This document shows positions 1 through 7,971 of a stretch of 52,920 bases of DNA, one piece after another (the first letter of the stretch is position 1; each line of letters begins with the position of its first letter). Under the pieces are notes generated by a model, which worked only from the letters and a program-made list of their open reading frames with translations, did no database searches and had not been told where the DNA came from. The translations under genes and the position numbers were made by a program. Location: positions 1 through 52,920 of the forward strand of contig JAPJQL010000027.1 in assembly GCA_030825115.1 (NCBI GenBank), in the 5' to 3' direction. Origin of the DNA: Lachnospiraceae bacterium (GTDB lineage: Bacteria > Bacillota > Clostridia > Lachnospirales > Lachnospiraceae).

Positions 1-172
1 TCTTTTGGGCAATTACATGCTTTTGCTTTCTTTGCAATATAAAATCACTCAGCATAGAAAAAAAGTCCTGCTCTTCTTCTGTTTCTGCACTTAACACTAA
101 ATCCATAATTTCTTCTATGTCCATGTCCTTGCATTCTTCATACAATTTCTTTGCTGCTTCCGCCTTTGACAT
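1..172 (-). CDS. Unidentified small acidic protein, 3' end beyond window
   Basis: The reading frame starts with ATG at 172 behind a CCTCC (GGAGG on the minus strand) at 184-188 and stays open to base 1, giving at least 57 residues. The product begins MSKAEAAKKLYEECKDMD and is rich in Glu, Lys and Asp with a helical look and no membrane segment. I do not recognise the family. It is more AT-rich than the following sugar genes, and it lies downstream of pgi on the same strand with a 117-bp gap. Confidence 0.55.
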   Translation of the reverse strand, partial: MSKAEAAKKLYEECKDMDIEEIMDLVLSAETEEEQDFFSMLSDFILQRKQKHVIAQK

Positions 173-210
173 AAAATATTTTTCCTCCTTCTCCTCTAAA
201 AACAGAGGTG

Positions 211-245
211 ATGCTGAAAGTCATGGCTATTGACTCTCCCAGCAT
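211..245 (-). terminator. Possible terminator behind pgi
   Basis: A broken inverted repeat (ATGCTG/CAGCAT outer arms, AGTCA/TGACT inner arms) lies 45 bp past the pgi stop. On the minus strand it is followed by CACCTCTGTTTTT. The stem is interrupted, so this is a weak call. Confidence 0.3.
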
Positions 246-289
246 TTCCATCCACACCACTTCCACAAGTGATAACCAATCCGTTTACG

Positions 290-1549
290 TCACACACGCC
301 CCAGCGCCGCAAACATGCTGCGCTTATATTCTTCTACGCCTTCCTGGTCAAAGGGGTTTACCCCCATCAGTGTCCCGGATATGGCACAGCCCATCATAAA
401 GTAATAGAACAGCTCTCCAAACGCCCTCTCCGAAATTTCTTCTACCTTCAGACCAATGCAGGGAACCCCGCCATTCACATGGGCGCTCCAGGTTGCTGCC
501 TCAGCTGCCTTATTAATCTGGTCAAAATCCATATGGTCCAGATAGTCAAACCGGTCGCCAAACCCGGGATCAGGTTTGATCACTACTTCCGCTTTTGGAT
601 CCGCCACCGAAAGAAAGGTTTCCATCAGGTTCCGTCTGCCATCCTGCATGTATTGTCCCATAGAGTGCAAATCTTCGGAATAGATGGCGGATGCCGGGAA
701 TATCCCTCTCTTCTCCTTACCTTCGCTCTCCCCGAAAAGCTGCACCCACCATTTTGCAAAATAAGCATATTGAGGTTCAAACGATACCAGCATTTCAATA
801 TCATATCCCTTGTCATACAGAAGATTCCTGGCTGCCCCATACCCTGCTCCCGGATTCTCTGCCGGATTCTCCCGGCAGTCATCCATGGCAGACTGCACGC
901 CTTCTAAAAATGCATCCACATCCAGACCCGCTGCCGCTGCCGGAAAAAGTCCCACCGGGGTAAACGCAGAATATCTGCCTCCTACCGGTACCGGGAACTG
1001 TAAAAACAGGTATCCGTTCTCCCGGGCAATTTCCTCCAGGCGGGAACCTAACGTCCCGGTCACAATGATCCGTTTTGCCATCTCCTCTTTTGTATAACGC
1101 TCCGCCATCCACTGACGCAGGATTCGAAAATGGCTGCCCGGTTCCAGCGTTTCAAAATTCTTTGCGATCACATCAATATATACGCTCTTTCCTTCCATGT
1201 CTTTTAACGTATGGCTGATCGAGTAAGGAGAAAGGGTATTTCCCAGATAGACGATCTCTGGTCCCTTCCGGTCCTTTAAAGCTTCAATCATGGCGCGCGC
1301 CGCCTGATTTGAACCACCCACTCCAACAATCACAAATATATCTGCATCCCTTCGGATTTCCTCTGCCTTCTCTTTGATCAGCTCAAGCTGAACGGCTGAA
1401 GTCTCCAGGCTTCTCCAGCCAAGCACCTGCTCTTTGTCCTCCCGTTCCAGAAGTTCCTTGCAGATCGCCCCTGCCTTCTGCCGGCGTCTCTTTAACGCTT
1501 CTTCACTGAGATATCCTTTTATCCCGGTTAAGTTTAATTGAACGCTCAT
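290..1549 (-). CDS. pgi: Glucose-6-phosphate isomerase
   Basis: Interconverts glucose 6-phosphate and fructose 6-phosphate in the cytosol. The 419-residue product has a sugar-phosphate (SIS) fold with a phosphate-loop-like GVGGSNQ near residues 76-82, a PGI signature-1 type GGRYSAF at about 190-196, and the C-terminal signature GVNPFDQEGVEEYK at 396-409. The length is slightly below the usual ~450 for bacterial PGI. It has its own promoter and a LacI-type operator upstream (1737-1753). The operator is shared with the divergent glycolytic operon near 7.9 kb, so it is probably co-regulated with that operon rather than being plain housekeeping. Start ATG at 1549. Confidence 0.93.
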   Translation of the reverse strand: MSVQLNLTGIKGYLSEEALKRRRQKAGAICKELLEREDKEQVLGWRSLETSAVQLELIKEKAEEIRRDADIFVIVGVGGSNQAARAMIEALKDRKGPEIVYLGNTLSPYSISHTLKDMEGKSVYIDVIAKNFETLEPGSHFRILRQWMAERYTKEEMAKRIIVTGTLGSRLEEIARENGYLFLQFPVPVGGRYSAFTPVGLFPAAAAGLDVDAFLEGVQSAMDDCRENPAENPGAGYGAARNLLYDKGYDIEMLVSFEPQYAYFAKWWVQLFGESEGKEKRGIFPASAIYSEDLHSMGQYMQDGRRNLMETFLSVADPKAEVVIKPDPGFGDRFDYLDHMDFDQINKAAEAATWSAHVNGGVPCIGLKVEEISERAFGELFYYFMMGCAISGTLMGVNPFDQEGVEEYKRSMFAALGRV

Positions 1550-1708
1550 TTTTACCCCTTCCTTTCCTGTTTGCTAAAACCTGAAATCCCAGATCCCGCA
1601 CCACACATCTTCATCATACGCCCCTTCAAATTCTGCAAGCCCCGCAATCTACTTATTTAAACCAATTAATTATATGGGTATTATGGCAGATTTCAAGGGA
1701 TAGGTCTA

Positions 1709-1738
1709 TATATATTCGTCACGTTTTTCACTTTTCAA
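1709..1738 (-). promoter_or_regulatory. Probable pgi promoter
   Basis: Minus-strand TTGAAA (1733-1738) is followed after 18 bp by TATATA (1709-1714). The -35 abuts the palindromic operator at 1737-1753, as expected of a regulated promoter. The -10 is only a 4/6 match. Confidence 0.45.
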
Positions 1739-1753
1739 CCCAAACGTTTGCGT
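1737..1753 (-). promoter_or_regulatory. LacI-family operator upstream of pgi
   Basis: On the minus strand the site reads ACGCAAACGTTTGGGTT, with the perfect core CAAACGTTTG at 1741-1750. The only other copy noticed in the window is at 7874-7890, in front of the PFK operon and next to a LacI gene. This layout suggests one LacI protein controls both units. The core resembles PurR/LacI-family operators. Confidence 0.65.
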
Positions 1754-1859
1754 TGTCCCGGCTATTTGCCATCTTTTCATAAATCGGATAACACTTTGTT
1801 GACATAAGGGAGTGCGCCGGCAGACATTGCCTTATGGAGCTTTCAGGAGGGGTTATGTA

Positions 1860-1988
1860 ATGAAACCTCAAGCCGGCTCAGACCGTCAGGTTGAAAGAAA
1901 ATACACTGAAAATGTCCTGCATCAAAGCAGGGCATTTTCATTCACATTTCACAATTTCTATTGCAATACAATCGAAATCCCCAAATAA
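1860..1988 (+). CDS. Candidate 42-residue small protein
   Basis: ATG at 1860 follows AGGAGGGG (1845-1852) at good spacing and is open for 42 codons, beginning MKPQAGSDRQVERKY. It lies between pgi and fba on the opposite strand, in the only long gap of this region (1550-2081). A TTGACA at 1799-1804 could be a -35, but no convincing -10 follows. No family is recognised, there is no hydrophobic segment, and the frame runs through the hairpin at 1907-1940. The main support is the ribosome-binding site, so this may be chance. Confidence 0.25.
   Translation: MKPQAGSDRQVERKYTENVLHQSRAFSFTFHNFYCNTIEIPK
1907..1940 (-). terminator. Probable terminator behind fba
   Basis: A 14-bp stem (TGAAAATGTCCTGC/GCAGGGCATTTTCA, one G-T pair) with the loop ATCAAA lies about 140 bp past the fba stop. 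On the minus strand it runs into a moderately T-rich TGTATTTTC. It would end the 7767-2082 operon. Confidence 0.45.
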
Positions 1989-2081
1989 TAAACAAAAAAG
2001 AGATATAAAAAACATTCAAGCTTTTCATATCTCTTTCCGTTATAAATCATCATCGGAGAGGTCCATACAGACCCCGTCTTC

Positions 2082-3245
2082 TTACAGTCCCTTATCAATC
2101 ACCTTATACCGCTCCGCCATCTCATCCAGCGTCACGCACTCCACCAACGGAGCCTTTCCATAGGAACCAAATTTCACGATCAGCGTCCCGACGACTTCCT
2201 TCGCGCCCCGCTCCACGCAGTCCACGATCGCAGCCACGTCCTCATCCGGGATATTGCCGTACATCACGGTATCCATGATCGGCGGCAGGAATACTCTCGG
2301 GTCAAACGCTTCCTTCTTTGCCTCCAGCAGCTCATAGATGCCGCCGACGGACGCACTGTTTTGCTTTTCCGGATATTTGGCAAAGAATTCCTTCATATTT
2401 CTGGTAACGGCAAGCCGGATATCGGTATCCACGTTGATCTTGTTGATACCTGCCCCGATTGCGCTCTGAAGCTCCTCGATGGAAATTCCATAAGTATTGG
2501 ACAGCTTTCCGCCAAGACCGTTGATCTCATCTACAATATATTTCGGTACGGTAGAAGAGCCGTGGGAAACCAGAGCGCCAAAAATCCCAAGATGGTTCAG
2601 GCACTCACGGATCGCAACCGCGATCTCTTTCCGCAGCTTTACATCCTTCCCTTTCGAAGCCCCGTGCATCGTGCCATAGGAGATTGCCAGCGCATCCACA
2701 CCGGTCTTCTTGAAAAATTCTACTGCATCCAGCGGATTGGTATAGGTGGAGGATGCGGAGAATACATGGTCCTCCACGCCGGCAAGCACGCCCAGCTCGC
2801 CCTCTACGCTGACGCCTCTGGCATGGGCGTATTTTACAACTTCCCTGGTCAGTTCGATATTCTCGGCAAACGGCAGAGAAGAGCCGTCAATCATGACAGA
2901 CGTGTAGCCGCCGTCAATCGCAGCCACACAGGAATCAAAATCCCTGCCGTGGTCCAGATGCAGGACGATCGGAATCTCAGAGTCCATGCCATATTTTTTC
3001 ACTGCGTTTCCAATGTTTTTTGCGCCGATCTTCTTGTCTTCCAGGGTCGCATTCATAAAGTCTTTTCTGCCGCCCATAAAACCGTTCGCCAGGTCTGCCC
3101 CCTGCAGGATTGCCGGGGAACGGAACATCTCATGCACTTCGATAACCGCTTTTGCCTGTGCCACGGCATTTACGTTAAAACCGCCCTGTCCGAAGCCGTA
3201 TTTCATGCTTGCCTCCATCAGAGGCCTTAATGGAATTAAACTCAT
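2082..3245 (-). CDS. fba: Class II fructose-bisphosphate aldolase
   Basis: Zinc-dependent cleavage of fructose 1,6-bisphosphate (or a related ketose bisphosphate) to two trioses. The 387-residue protein has the class II metal and active-site motifs in order: HLDHG at ~96-100, EGELG, GTMHGASKG, VSHGSS and NVDTD. It is longer than compact class II enzymes (~285-310), with extra C-terminal sequence as in the long bacterial branch. It is the last gene of the minus-strand PFK-TIM-LarA-NagB-fba operon, 42 bp behind the NagB-like gene. The substrate may be a non-standard ketose bisphosphate given the neighbours; the sequence does not decide. Confidence 0.88.
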   Translation of the reverse strand: MSLIPLRPLMEASMKYGFGQGGFNVNAVAQAKAVIEVHEMFRSPAILQGADLANGFMGGRKDFMNATLEDKKIGAKNIGNAVKKYGMDSEIPIVLHLDHGRDFDSCVAAIDGGYTSVMIDGSSLPFAENIELTREVVKYAHARGVSVEGELGVLAGVEDHVFSASSTYTNPLDAVEFFKKTGVDALAISYGTMHGASKGKDVKLRKEIAVAIRECLNHLGIFGALVSHGSSTVPKYIVDEINGLGGKLSNTYGISIEELQSAIGAGINKINVDTDIRLAVTRNMKEFFAKYPEKQNSASVGGIYELLEAKKEAFDPRVFLPPIMDTVMYGNIPDEDVAAIVDCVERGAKEVVGTLIVKFGSYGKAPLVECVTLDEMAERYKVIDKGL

Positions 3246-3287
3246 TTATCTCTCTCCTCAATCTATTCGTCTGTGTGCTTCCCGTCT

Positions 3288-4109
3288 TTAATCTGCAAGC
3301 GCAGCCACATAATCGGTAAATGTCAGGGTAATATCCGGGTGGTCCTGCAAAAGTGTAACCGGGAACTCAGAAGTCGCCTCCCCGTAACCGGCTCTGCGTA
3401 CAACCGCCCTGTGCCAGTTGCGGAAACACCCCAGACGGATCTTCCTGGCATGTGCGATCTCATAGATGCCGATGGTCACACAATAGTGCGGCATATCTTC
3501 CAGCGCGCCGTTGAAATCCCCGATGGCATTGGCCGCCCTGGTCTCCGGGCTGATTTCCAGAACCCTTGTCTTCTGTGCAAGAAATTCCTCGCTATTCAGG
3601 CTTCCGTCCGCCTCGTTGAATGCCACATGCCCATTGATGCCGATTCCGCCAAACGCGATATCCACACCCCCGAGCTTCTCGATCAGCTCAGGGATATAGC
3701 CCACGTTTTCCGGGTCCGGAAATACCCGCTGGTTCTCCGGCATCAAAAGCTCCGGCTTGATCTTCTCATACACAGTCCGGTCCATAAATCCGCGGAAACT
3801 TAAGGGATGGTCTTTGGATACCCACTTTTTGTCATCGTCCAGATATTCATCCATATTGATGAACCAGACGTCTTTCAGGCTGAGGTTCTTTTCATTTACC
3901 ATGTCCACAAAATACGGATACTGTCCAACAGGACCTACCGGGCAGATCAGTACGGTATTTTTGCCCTGTCTGTTGTTTTCTTCAATCATATCCACCATCT
4001 GCTCTGCCATCTGCTGAAATACTGCCGCATTGTCCTTCATGCAGCATAATTTCATCTTCGGGGCAGCCAAAAGCTGCTCCTTGTCATATCCATAATATAT
4101 ATGAGCCAT
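3288..4109 (-). CDS. NagB-like glucosamine-6-phosphate deaminase/isomerase
   Basis: NagB/RpiA-fold sugar-phosphate isomerase. Catalytic Asp and Glu lie in NMDEY (about 87-88), and the GGIGINGHVAFNEA motif (about 154-167) supplies the His and Glu used by glucosamine-6-phosphate deaminases. The ATG at 4109 was chosen because GGAGGG sits just upstream; a longer start at 4130 has none. The 273 residues fit the family. The usual partner nagA is absent and the neighbours are glycolytic, so it may act on another amino or keto hexose phosphate rather than GlcN6P. Same operon as the LarA-like gene (stop at 4149). Confidence 0.75.
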   Translation of the reverse strand: MAHIYYGYDKEQLLAAPKMKLCCMKDNAAVFQQMAEQMVDMIEENNRQGKNTVLICPVGPVGQYPYFVDMVNEKNLSLKDVWFINMDEYLDDDKKWVSKDHPLSFRGFMDRTVYEKIKPELLMPENQRVFPDPENVGYIPELIEKLGGVDIAFGGIGINGHVAFNEADGSLNSEEFLAQKTRVLEISPETRAANAIGDFNGALEDMPHYCVTIGIYEIAHARKIRLGCFRNWHRAVVRRAGYGEATSEFPVTLLQDHPDITLTFTDYVAALAD

Positions 4110-4148
4110 CTTTATTCCCTCCAACTTCATCGTGTCTGTGCCGGTTTC

Positions 4149-5642
4149 CTATCTGTGGTGATGCCCCGCACAACCGCAGTCTTCATTGCCCTTTCCTTCC
4201 GGTGTCTCATCCTTCATCATCAGATGGACTGCGCTCATCTTAAAGGTCTGAGGCAACACCAGGATGTTCGGGTTTGGTCCGACAAATTTCTTCTTTGCAT
4301 CCTCCAGCGCCTCTTCTACCGTCGCCCTGGTCTTTAAGCCCATGCCTCTCGCATAGCCCGGCTCCTGCGCTCCGCACAGGTAGATTGCAGAAGTGTTCAT
4401 CTCCGCGATATGGCCGCAGCTGATCATGGAAAAGCCGTGGAACGGATGGAACGCATTGCAGAAACGGTATTTGCGGATGTACTCTTCATTGGTCGCAAAA
4501 TACTCTCCGTACCGGTTCATATCCGGCAGCGTGTTCATCTGGTCTTTCTGGAACATCTCATACATTTCCCGCAGATATGGCCACAGTTCGTCGTGGAAAT
4601 ATCCATTGCAGGTTGACGTAAAGATGATGACACAGTTGTCGCTCATGATCCTCTTGTGACGGATGACCTGGGCAGATACCGCCTGCATCAGCATGATCGG
4701 GTTGGTTCCCATTCCTTCGCCATAGTGGAAGAACTGAGGCATACCAAAAATCATGACATCATATTTTTTCTCAGCCCACGGAACATAGGTCCGTTTGTCT
4801 GCCGTAATCCAGGAATGTGGCTGCATTACAGCAGCATAACCGCTGTTGATCTCAATCTGGCGGGACTTGGTATCCAGCACGGCGTCACAGCAGAAGAATT
4901 TCTTGCCCATGCACTTCTCCATGTGCTGGCCAATCTCATCAAACTTGGTCCGCATCAGGGATTTTCCGCTGACCGGAGTAAAGTCTGCGCGGTGCATAAC
5001 CTCCGGCACATGATGGGAAGCGATAGAGCGCCAGTGCGTGATTCCTGTCGCGCAGTGCTTGTAGCCGCCGGAATAACCGCCGTAGGGGTTGCCCTGGGTA
5101 TGGCCGATGAGGATTGCCACGTCACTGTCATAGACATATTTATTCATCAGAACAGGGTCGCCGCGGTCGGTAGTCCCAAGGTCTACCAGATGGTCATAAT
5201 CCTCGCTGTCGTGGTTGATGATCTGATGCGTATACCAGAATTCGTTGAACAGCTCGTCGCCAAGCACGCCCCTGATCTCTTTTTCCGTATTCTTTCTGTG
5301 AAGACCGTTTGAGCAGATCAAAAGAATATCCTTTTTCTCCACGCCTGCGTCATACAGCTCCTGAAGGATCAGTTTGATGGAAAGCTTTCTGTGAGAAGTC
5401 GGCTGCTCCCCGCCTTTTACACGGTCCGGGAAGATGATGGTCACTTTGGATCCCTTGTGCGCCAGTTCTGACAGCGGCTCCATGCCCATTGGATTGCGGA
5501 TGGATTCCAGGGTCTTTTCTACCAGCTGGTCCTCCGGGATATAAGGCGGATCCGGCACCGTCTCGCCCGGGATAAAGATGTCTGCGCTGTCCGGCAGGGT
5601 CACGTTTACAGTTCCATGTCCATACTCTAATGCTACGTTCAT
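4149..5642 (-). CDS. LarA-family nickel-pincer racemase/epimerase homologue
   Basis: This 497-residue protein aligns by motif with lactate racemase LarA, which uses the nickel-pincer nucleotide (NPN) cofactor to race 2-hydroxyacids through hydride transfer. Visible counterparts of the key residues are FPDR (71-74), NGLHR (His115), IGH (His181), SGGYK (Lys195, the cofactor-anchoring Lys) and His211, exactly 16 residues after the Lys as in LarA. An active fold is therefore likely. It is about 70 residues longer than LarA, with a Cys/His-rich tail (CGCAGHHHR) that could handle metal. It sits in an operon of sugar-phosphate enzymes, so a sugar acid or phosphosugar substrate is more plausible than lactate. 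The cofactor genes larB, larC and larE are not in the window. Confidence 0.8.
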   Translation of the reverse strand: MNVALEYGHGTVNVTLPDSADIFIPGETVPDPPYIPEDQLVEKTLESIRNPMGMEPLSELAHKGSKVTIIFPDRVKGGEQPTSHRKLSIKLILQELYDAGVEKKDILLICSNGLHRKNTEKEIRGVLGDELFNEFWYTHQIINHDSEDYDHLVDLGTTDRGDPVLMNKYVYDSDVAILIGHTQGNPYGGYSGGYKHCATGITHWRSIASHHVPEVMHRADFTPVSGKSLMRTKFDEIGQHMEKCMGKKFFCCDAVLDTKSRQIEINSGYAAVMQPHSWITADKRTYVPWAEKKYDVMIFGMPQFFHYGEGMGTNPIMLMQAVSAQVIRHKRIMSDNCVIIFTSTCNGYFHDELWPYLREMYEMFQKDQMNTLPDMNRYGEYFATNEEYIRKYRFCNAFHPFHGFSMISCGHIAEMNTSAIYLCGAQEPGYARGMGLKTRATVEEALEDAKKKFVGPNPNILVLPQTFKMSAVHLMMKDETPEGKGNEDCGCAGHHHR

Positions 5643-5688
5643 ATCGTCTCTCCTTTTCTTATCATTGCATTTTTATTTACGTTCATGC

Positions 5689-6525
5689 TTATTTCCCAAG
5701 ATACGTCCTGATGATCTCAAGATATTCGTCCGGGTAAAAACCAATCTCGCCCTGGAATCTGGTCAGTGCGATCAGACCTCCGTCAATCACCGGGATTGAC
5801 GCCAGCATCCTGGCATTGTCCACCTTCAGTCCGCCGCCGTAAACAACATCCAGACCTCCGGTCACCTCCTTAATATAGGAGCCAATTTTCGTAATATATT
5901 CTGCATCCGGCGGGATTTTTCCAGGCCCGATCGCCCAGACCGGTTCATAGGCGATCGTGACTTTAGAGGTGTCAACGCCTTCTAAACCAATCTCCAGCTG
6001 CTCTTTCAGCACTTCCTGCCACCGCGGCTGCTCTTCGGAAGACTCTCCGATGCAGTAAAGGACTGACAGGCCTGCCGCGATCGCCTGACGGATCTCTTTA
6101 CTTAACAGGCGGTTGATCGCCCCTGTATCCGTGACGCCTGCCTCGGCAAGAATCCCTGCTTTGTCTTTTCTTTCCTCGCAGTGTCCGATGATGGTGGTGC
6201 TGCAGCCGATCGCCTTCACCGCATTGGCCGTCCGGTTGGTCGTGAATGCGCCGAAGTTTCCTCCCACTGCCGTATCTTCCCGGAACACGCTCTGACAGCC
6301 AACCTGTACCGGACTGTTCTCGCAAAGCGCCCCCACAGCCGGGATCAGATGGGCTTCCGGAAAATACATGGCAAATTCCACGTCGTCTGCCTCATACTGT
6401 TTTAAGGCCTCCTGGGTATTGGAGACAATATAACTTCCCCATTCTCCCATCGGAGCAATTGCGTTCACCCCTCCGTCTGCCTTCGGGATATCAAACCGCT
6501 TTAGATTCAAAAAAATGTGTTTCAT
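5689..6525 (-). CDS. Divergent triose-phosphate isomerase homologue
   Basis: TIM-barrel isomerase of glyceraldehyde 3-phosphate and dihydroxyacetone phosphate, or a close analogue. All three catalytic residues are present: Lys9 in NLK, His115 in IIGHCEER (usual GHSERR) and Glu194 in YEPVWAIGPGK with the flexible loop, plus a YGGGLK phosphate motif. The canonical NWKMN start is changed to NLKRFD and the region after it is unlike housekeeping TpiA, so this is a paralogue. The ATG at 6525 (278 residues) fits family length; the in-frame extension to 6576 looks unrelated. Second gene of the operon, between PFK and the LarA homologue. Confidence 0.82.
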   Translation of the reverse strand: MKHIFLNLKRFDIPKADGGVNAIAPMGEWGSYIVSNTQEALKQYEADDVEFAMYFPEAHLIPAVGALCENSPVQVGCQSVFREDTAVGGNFGAFTTNRTANAVKAIGCSTTIIGHCEERKDKAGILAEAGVTDTGAINRLLSKEIRQAIAAGLSVLYCIGESSEEQPRWQEVLKEQLEIGLEGVDTSKVTIAYEPVWAIGPGKIPPDAEYITKIGSYIKEVTGGLDVVYGGGLKVDNARMLASIPVIDGGLIALTRFQGEIGFYPDEYLEIIRTYLGK

Positions 6526-6588
6526 GTTGTCCGCCCTCTCCTTCTCTGTTTTGATTGATCTGTTCTGTTTTCTCACCGCCGCGACCGG

Positions 6589-7767
6589 TCACAGTTTTTT
6601 CCGCTCATCATGGAAATCGATGAATTCCCGCAGCTCCGGTCCGATCAGCGGACGGCACCAGTCCACAAACTCCTGTGTCACGTCGTTGCCCCGCTCATTG
6701 ATATATTCTTCCGGCACGGTCCGCTCAAACATCATAACCTCTTTGATCGGGATGCGCTCCACATGGACCTTGTAGCTGCCATCTTCGGTTTCATCCCTGA
6801 TCAGCCCGATCATCACGCCGCCAACTCCGTCTATTGCGGCCTTCAGCGCTTCTCTTCCTGTCAGCACGGCCTCGTCTCTGTCTGTCGGAGACTGCCATGC
6901 GATAGATGCCCGCCCGCAGAGTCCCGGTTTTTCGCTCCTTGCCTTGATCCCCAGCTTCTGGATGACCAGATTGGCAAGGTATGCGCTGACATCTCCATAA
7001 TAGGTGGCGCGTCCCTGCTTGAAGATCGGCGGAACGATCGGTTCTCCGTCCGCTTTTTTCAATCCTTCACTCGCCACAACCACCACGCCGCCTTTTTCTT
7101 CATACAGACGTTTTACATCCTCCAAAAATGCTTCCTCATCGAACACGCGCTCCGGCAGATAGATAAGATGCGGCGCATCCTGCGGATCCTTTCTCGCCAA
7201 AGCGGAAGCCGCAGTGATCCAGCCTGCATTCCTTCCCATCGCCTCGATGACGCACACATGGATTGGAAGGGACTTGACATCCACCCCTACCTCTGCGGTA
7301 GTCGCCGCTATATAGCGCGCCGCGCTGCCAAAGCCCGGAGTGTGGTCGGTGATGGCGATATCGTTGTCTATGGTCTTTGGGATTCCTACCACCGTAACGC
7401 CGGATGCCCTGCATGCCTCGTAAATCTTTCCGCAGGTGTCCATCGTGCCGTTCCCGCCGTTTAGCAGGACATATTTGATCCCGTATTTTTCAAAGATTGC
7501 CGGCATGGCGTCATAATCTTCCTGCTCCAGTGCGTAGCGGGAAGAGCCGATCGCCGTTGCAGGCGTTTCCAACAGCAGTTTCAGACGTTCTTCGGGAAAC
7601 TGCAAAAGATCCAGAAAATCTTCTTTCAGGATTCCCTCGCTTCCTCCCATCGCTGCATACACCTTGTCAATCCCGTTTGCCTTTGCCTCTTCAATCACAC
7701 CATACAGAGACGCGTTGATCACCGCCGTCGGCCCGCCGCCATGTACTACCAGAACATTTCCTATCAT
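6589..7767 (-). CDS. 6-phosphofructokinase family protein, phosphoryl donor uncertain
   Basis: Phosphorylates fructose 6-phosphate or a related ketose phosphate. In the 392-residue product GGGPTAVIN (10-18) replaces the usual GGDxPGxN loop. GGNGT (104-108) replaces GGDGT, so the Asp that binds magnesium in classical enzymes is Asn. PKTIDND (130-136) carries the Lys typical of PPi-type or mixed-type PFKs rather than the Gly of ATP-PfkA. The donor could be PPi or ATP. The ATG at 7767 is used because AGGAGGG lies just upstream; an upstream in-frame start at 7809 has no such site. First gene of the operon, with a LacI-type operator and promoter in front. Confidence 0.85.
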   Translation of the reverse strand: MIGNVLVVHGGGPTAVINASLYGVIEEAKANGIDKVYAAMGGSEGILKEDFLDLLQFPEERLKLLLETPATAIGSSRYALEQEDYDAMPAIFEKYGIKYVLLNGGNGTMDTCGKIYEACRASGVTVVGIPKTIDNDIAITDHTPGFGSAARYIAATTAEVGVDVKSLPIHVCVIEAMGRNAGWITAASALARKDPQDAPHLIYLPERVFDEEAFLEDVKRLYEEKGGVVVVASEGLKKADGEPIVPPIFKQGRATYYGDVSAYLANLVIQKLGIKARSEKPGLCGRASIAWQSPTDRDEAVLTGREALKAAIDGVGGVMIGLIRDETEDGSYKVHVERIPIKEVMMFERTVPEEYINERGNDVTQEFVDWCRPLIGPELREFIDFHDERKKL

Positions 7768-7845
7768 GATTCCCTCCTGTAACCCGTTTCCTGTTTTTTC
7801 ACTGATCAAGTTCCACAGTGTTTCCTCACTATAATAAGAATAACA

Positions 7846-7868
7846 TAAATCAGGACGATTTTGTGCAA
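7846..7868 (-). promoter_or_regulatory. Possible promoter of the PFK operon
   Basis: A minus-strand -35-like TTGCAC (7863-7868) is followed after about 17 bp by TGTTAT. The match is modest, but it lies just downstream of the operator at 7874-7890 and about 80 bp before the PFK start. Confidence 0.35.
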
Positions 7869-7873
7869 ATTTT

Positions 7874-7890
7874 ACGCAAACGTTTGAGTT
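7874..7890 (+). promoter_or_regulatory. LacI-family operator in the PFK/lacI divergent region
   Basis: ACGCAAACGTTTGAGTT, perfect core CAAACGTTTG at 7877-7886. It matches the site before pgi in 16 of 17 bases. It lies between the minus-strand PFK operon and the plus-strand LacI gene, so one bound dimer could control both directions. Confidence 0.7.
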
Positions 7891-7971
7891 TTATGGTATA
7901 CTGTTTTTGAACGATATCAGTTATAATAGAAACCAGATAACAAACCACCATGTTTTGGAGGTGACAAGCCT

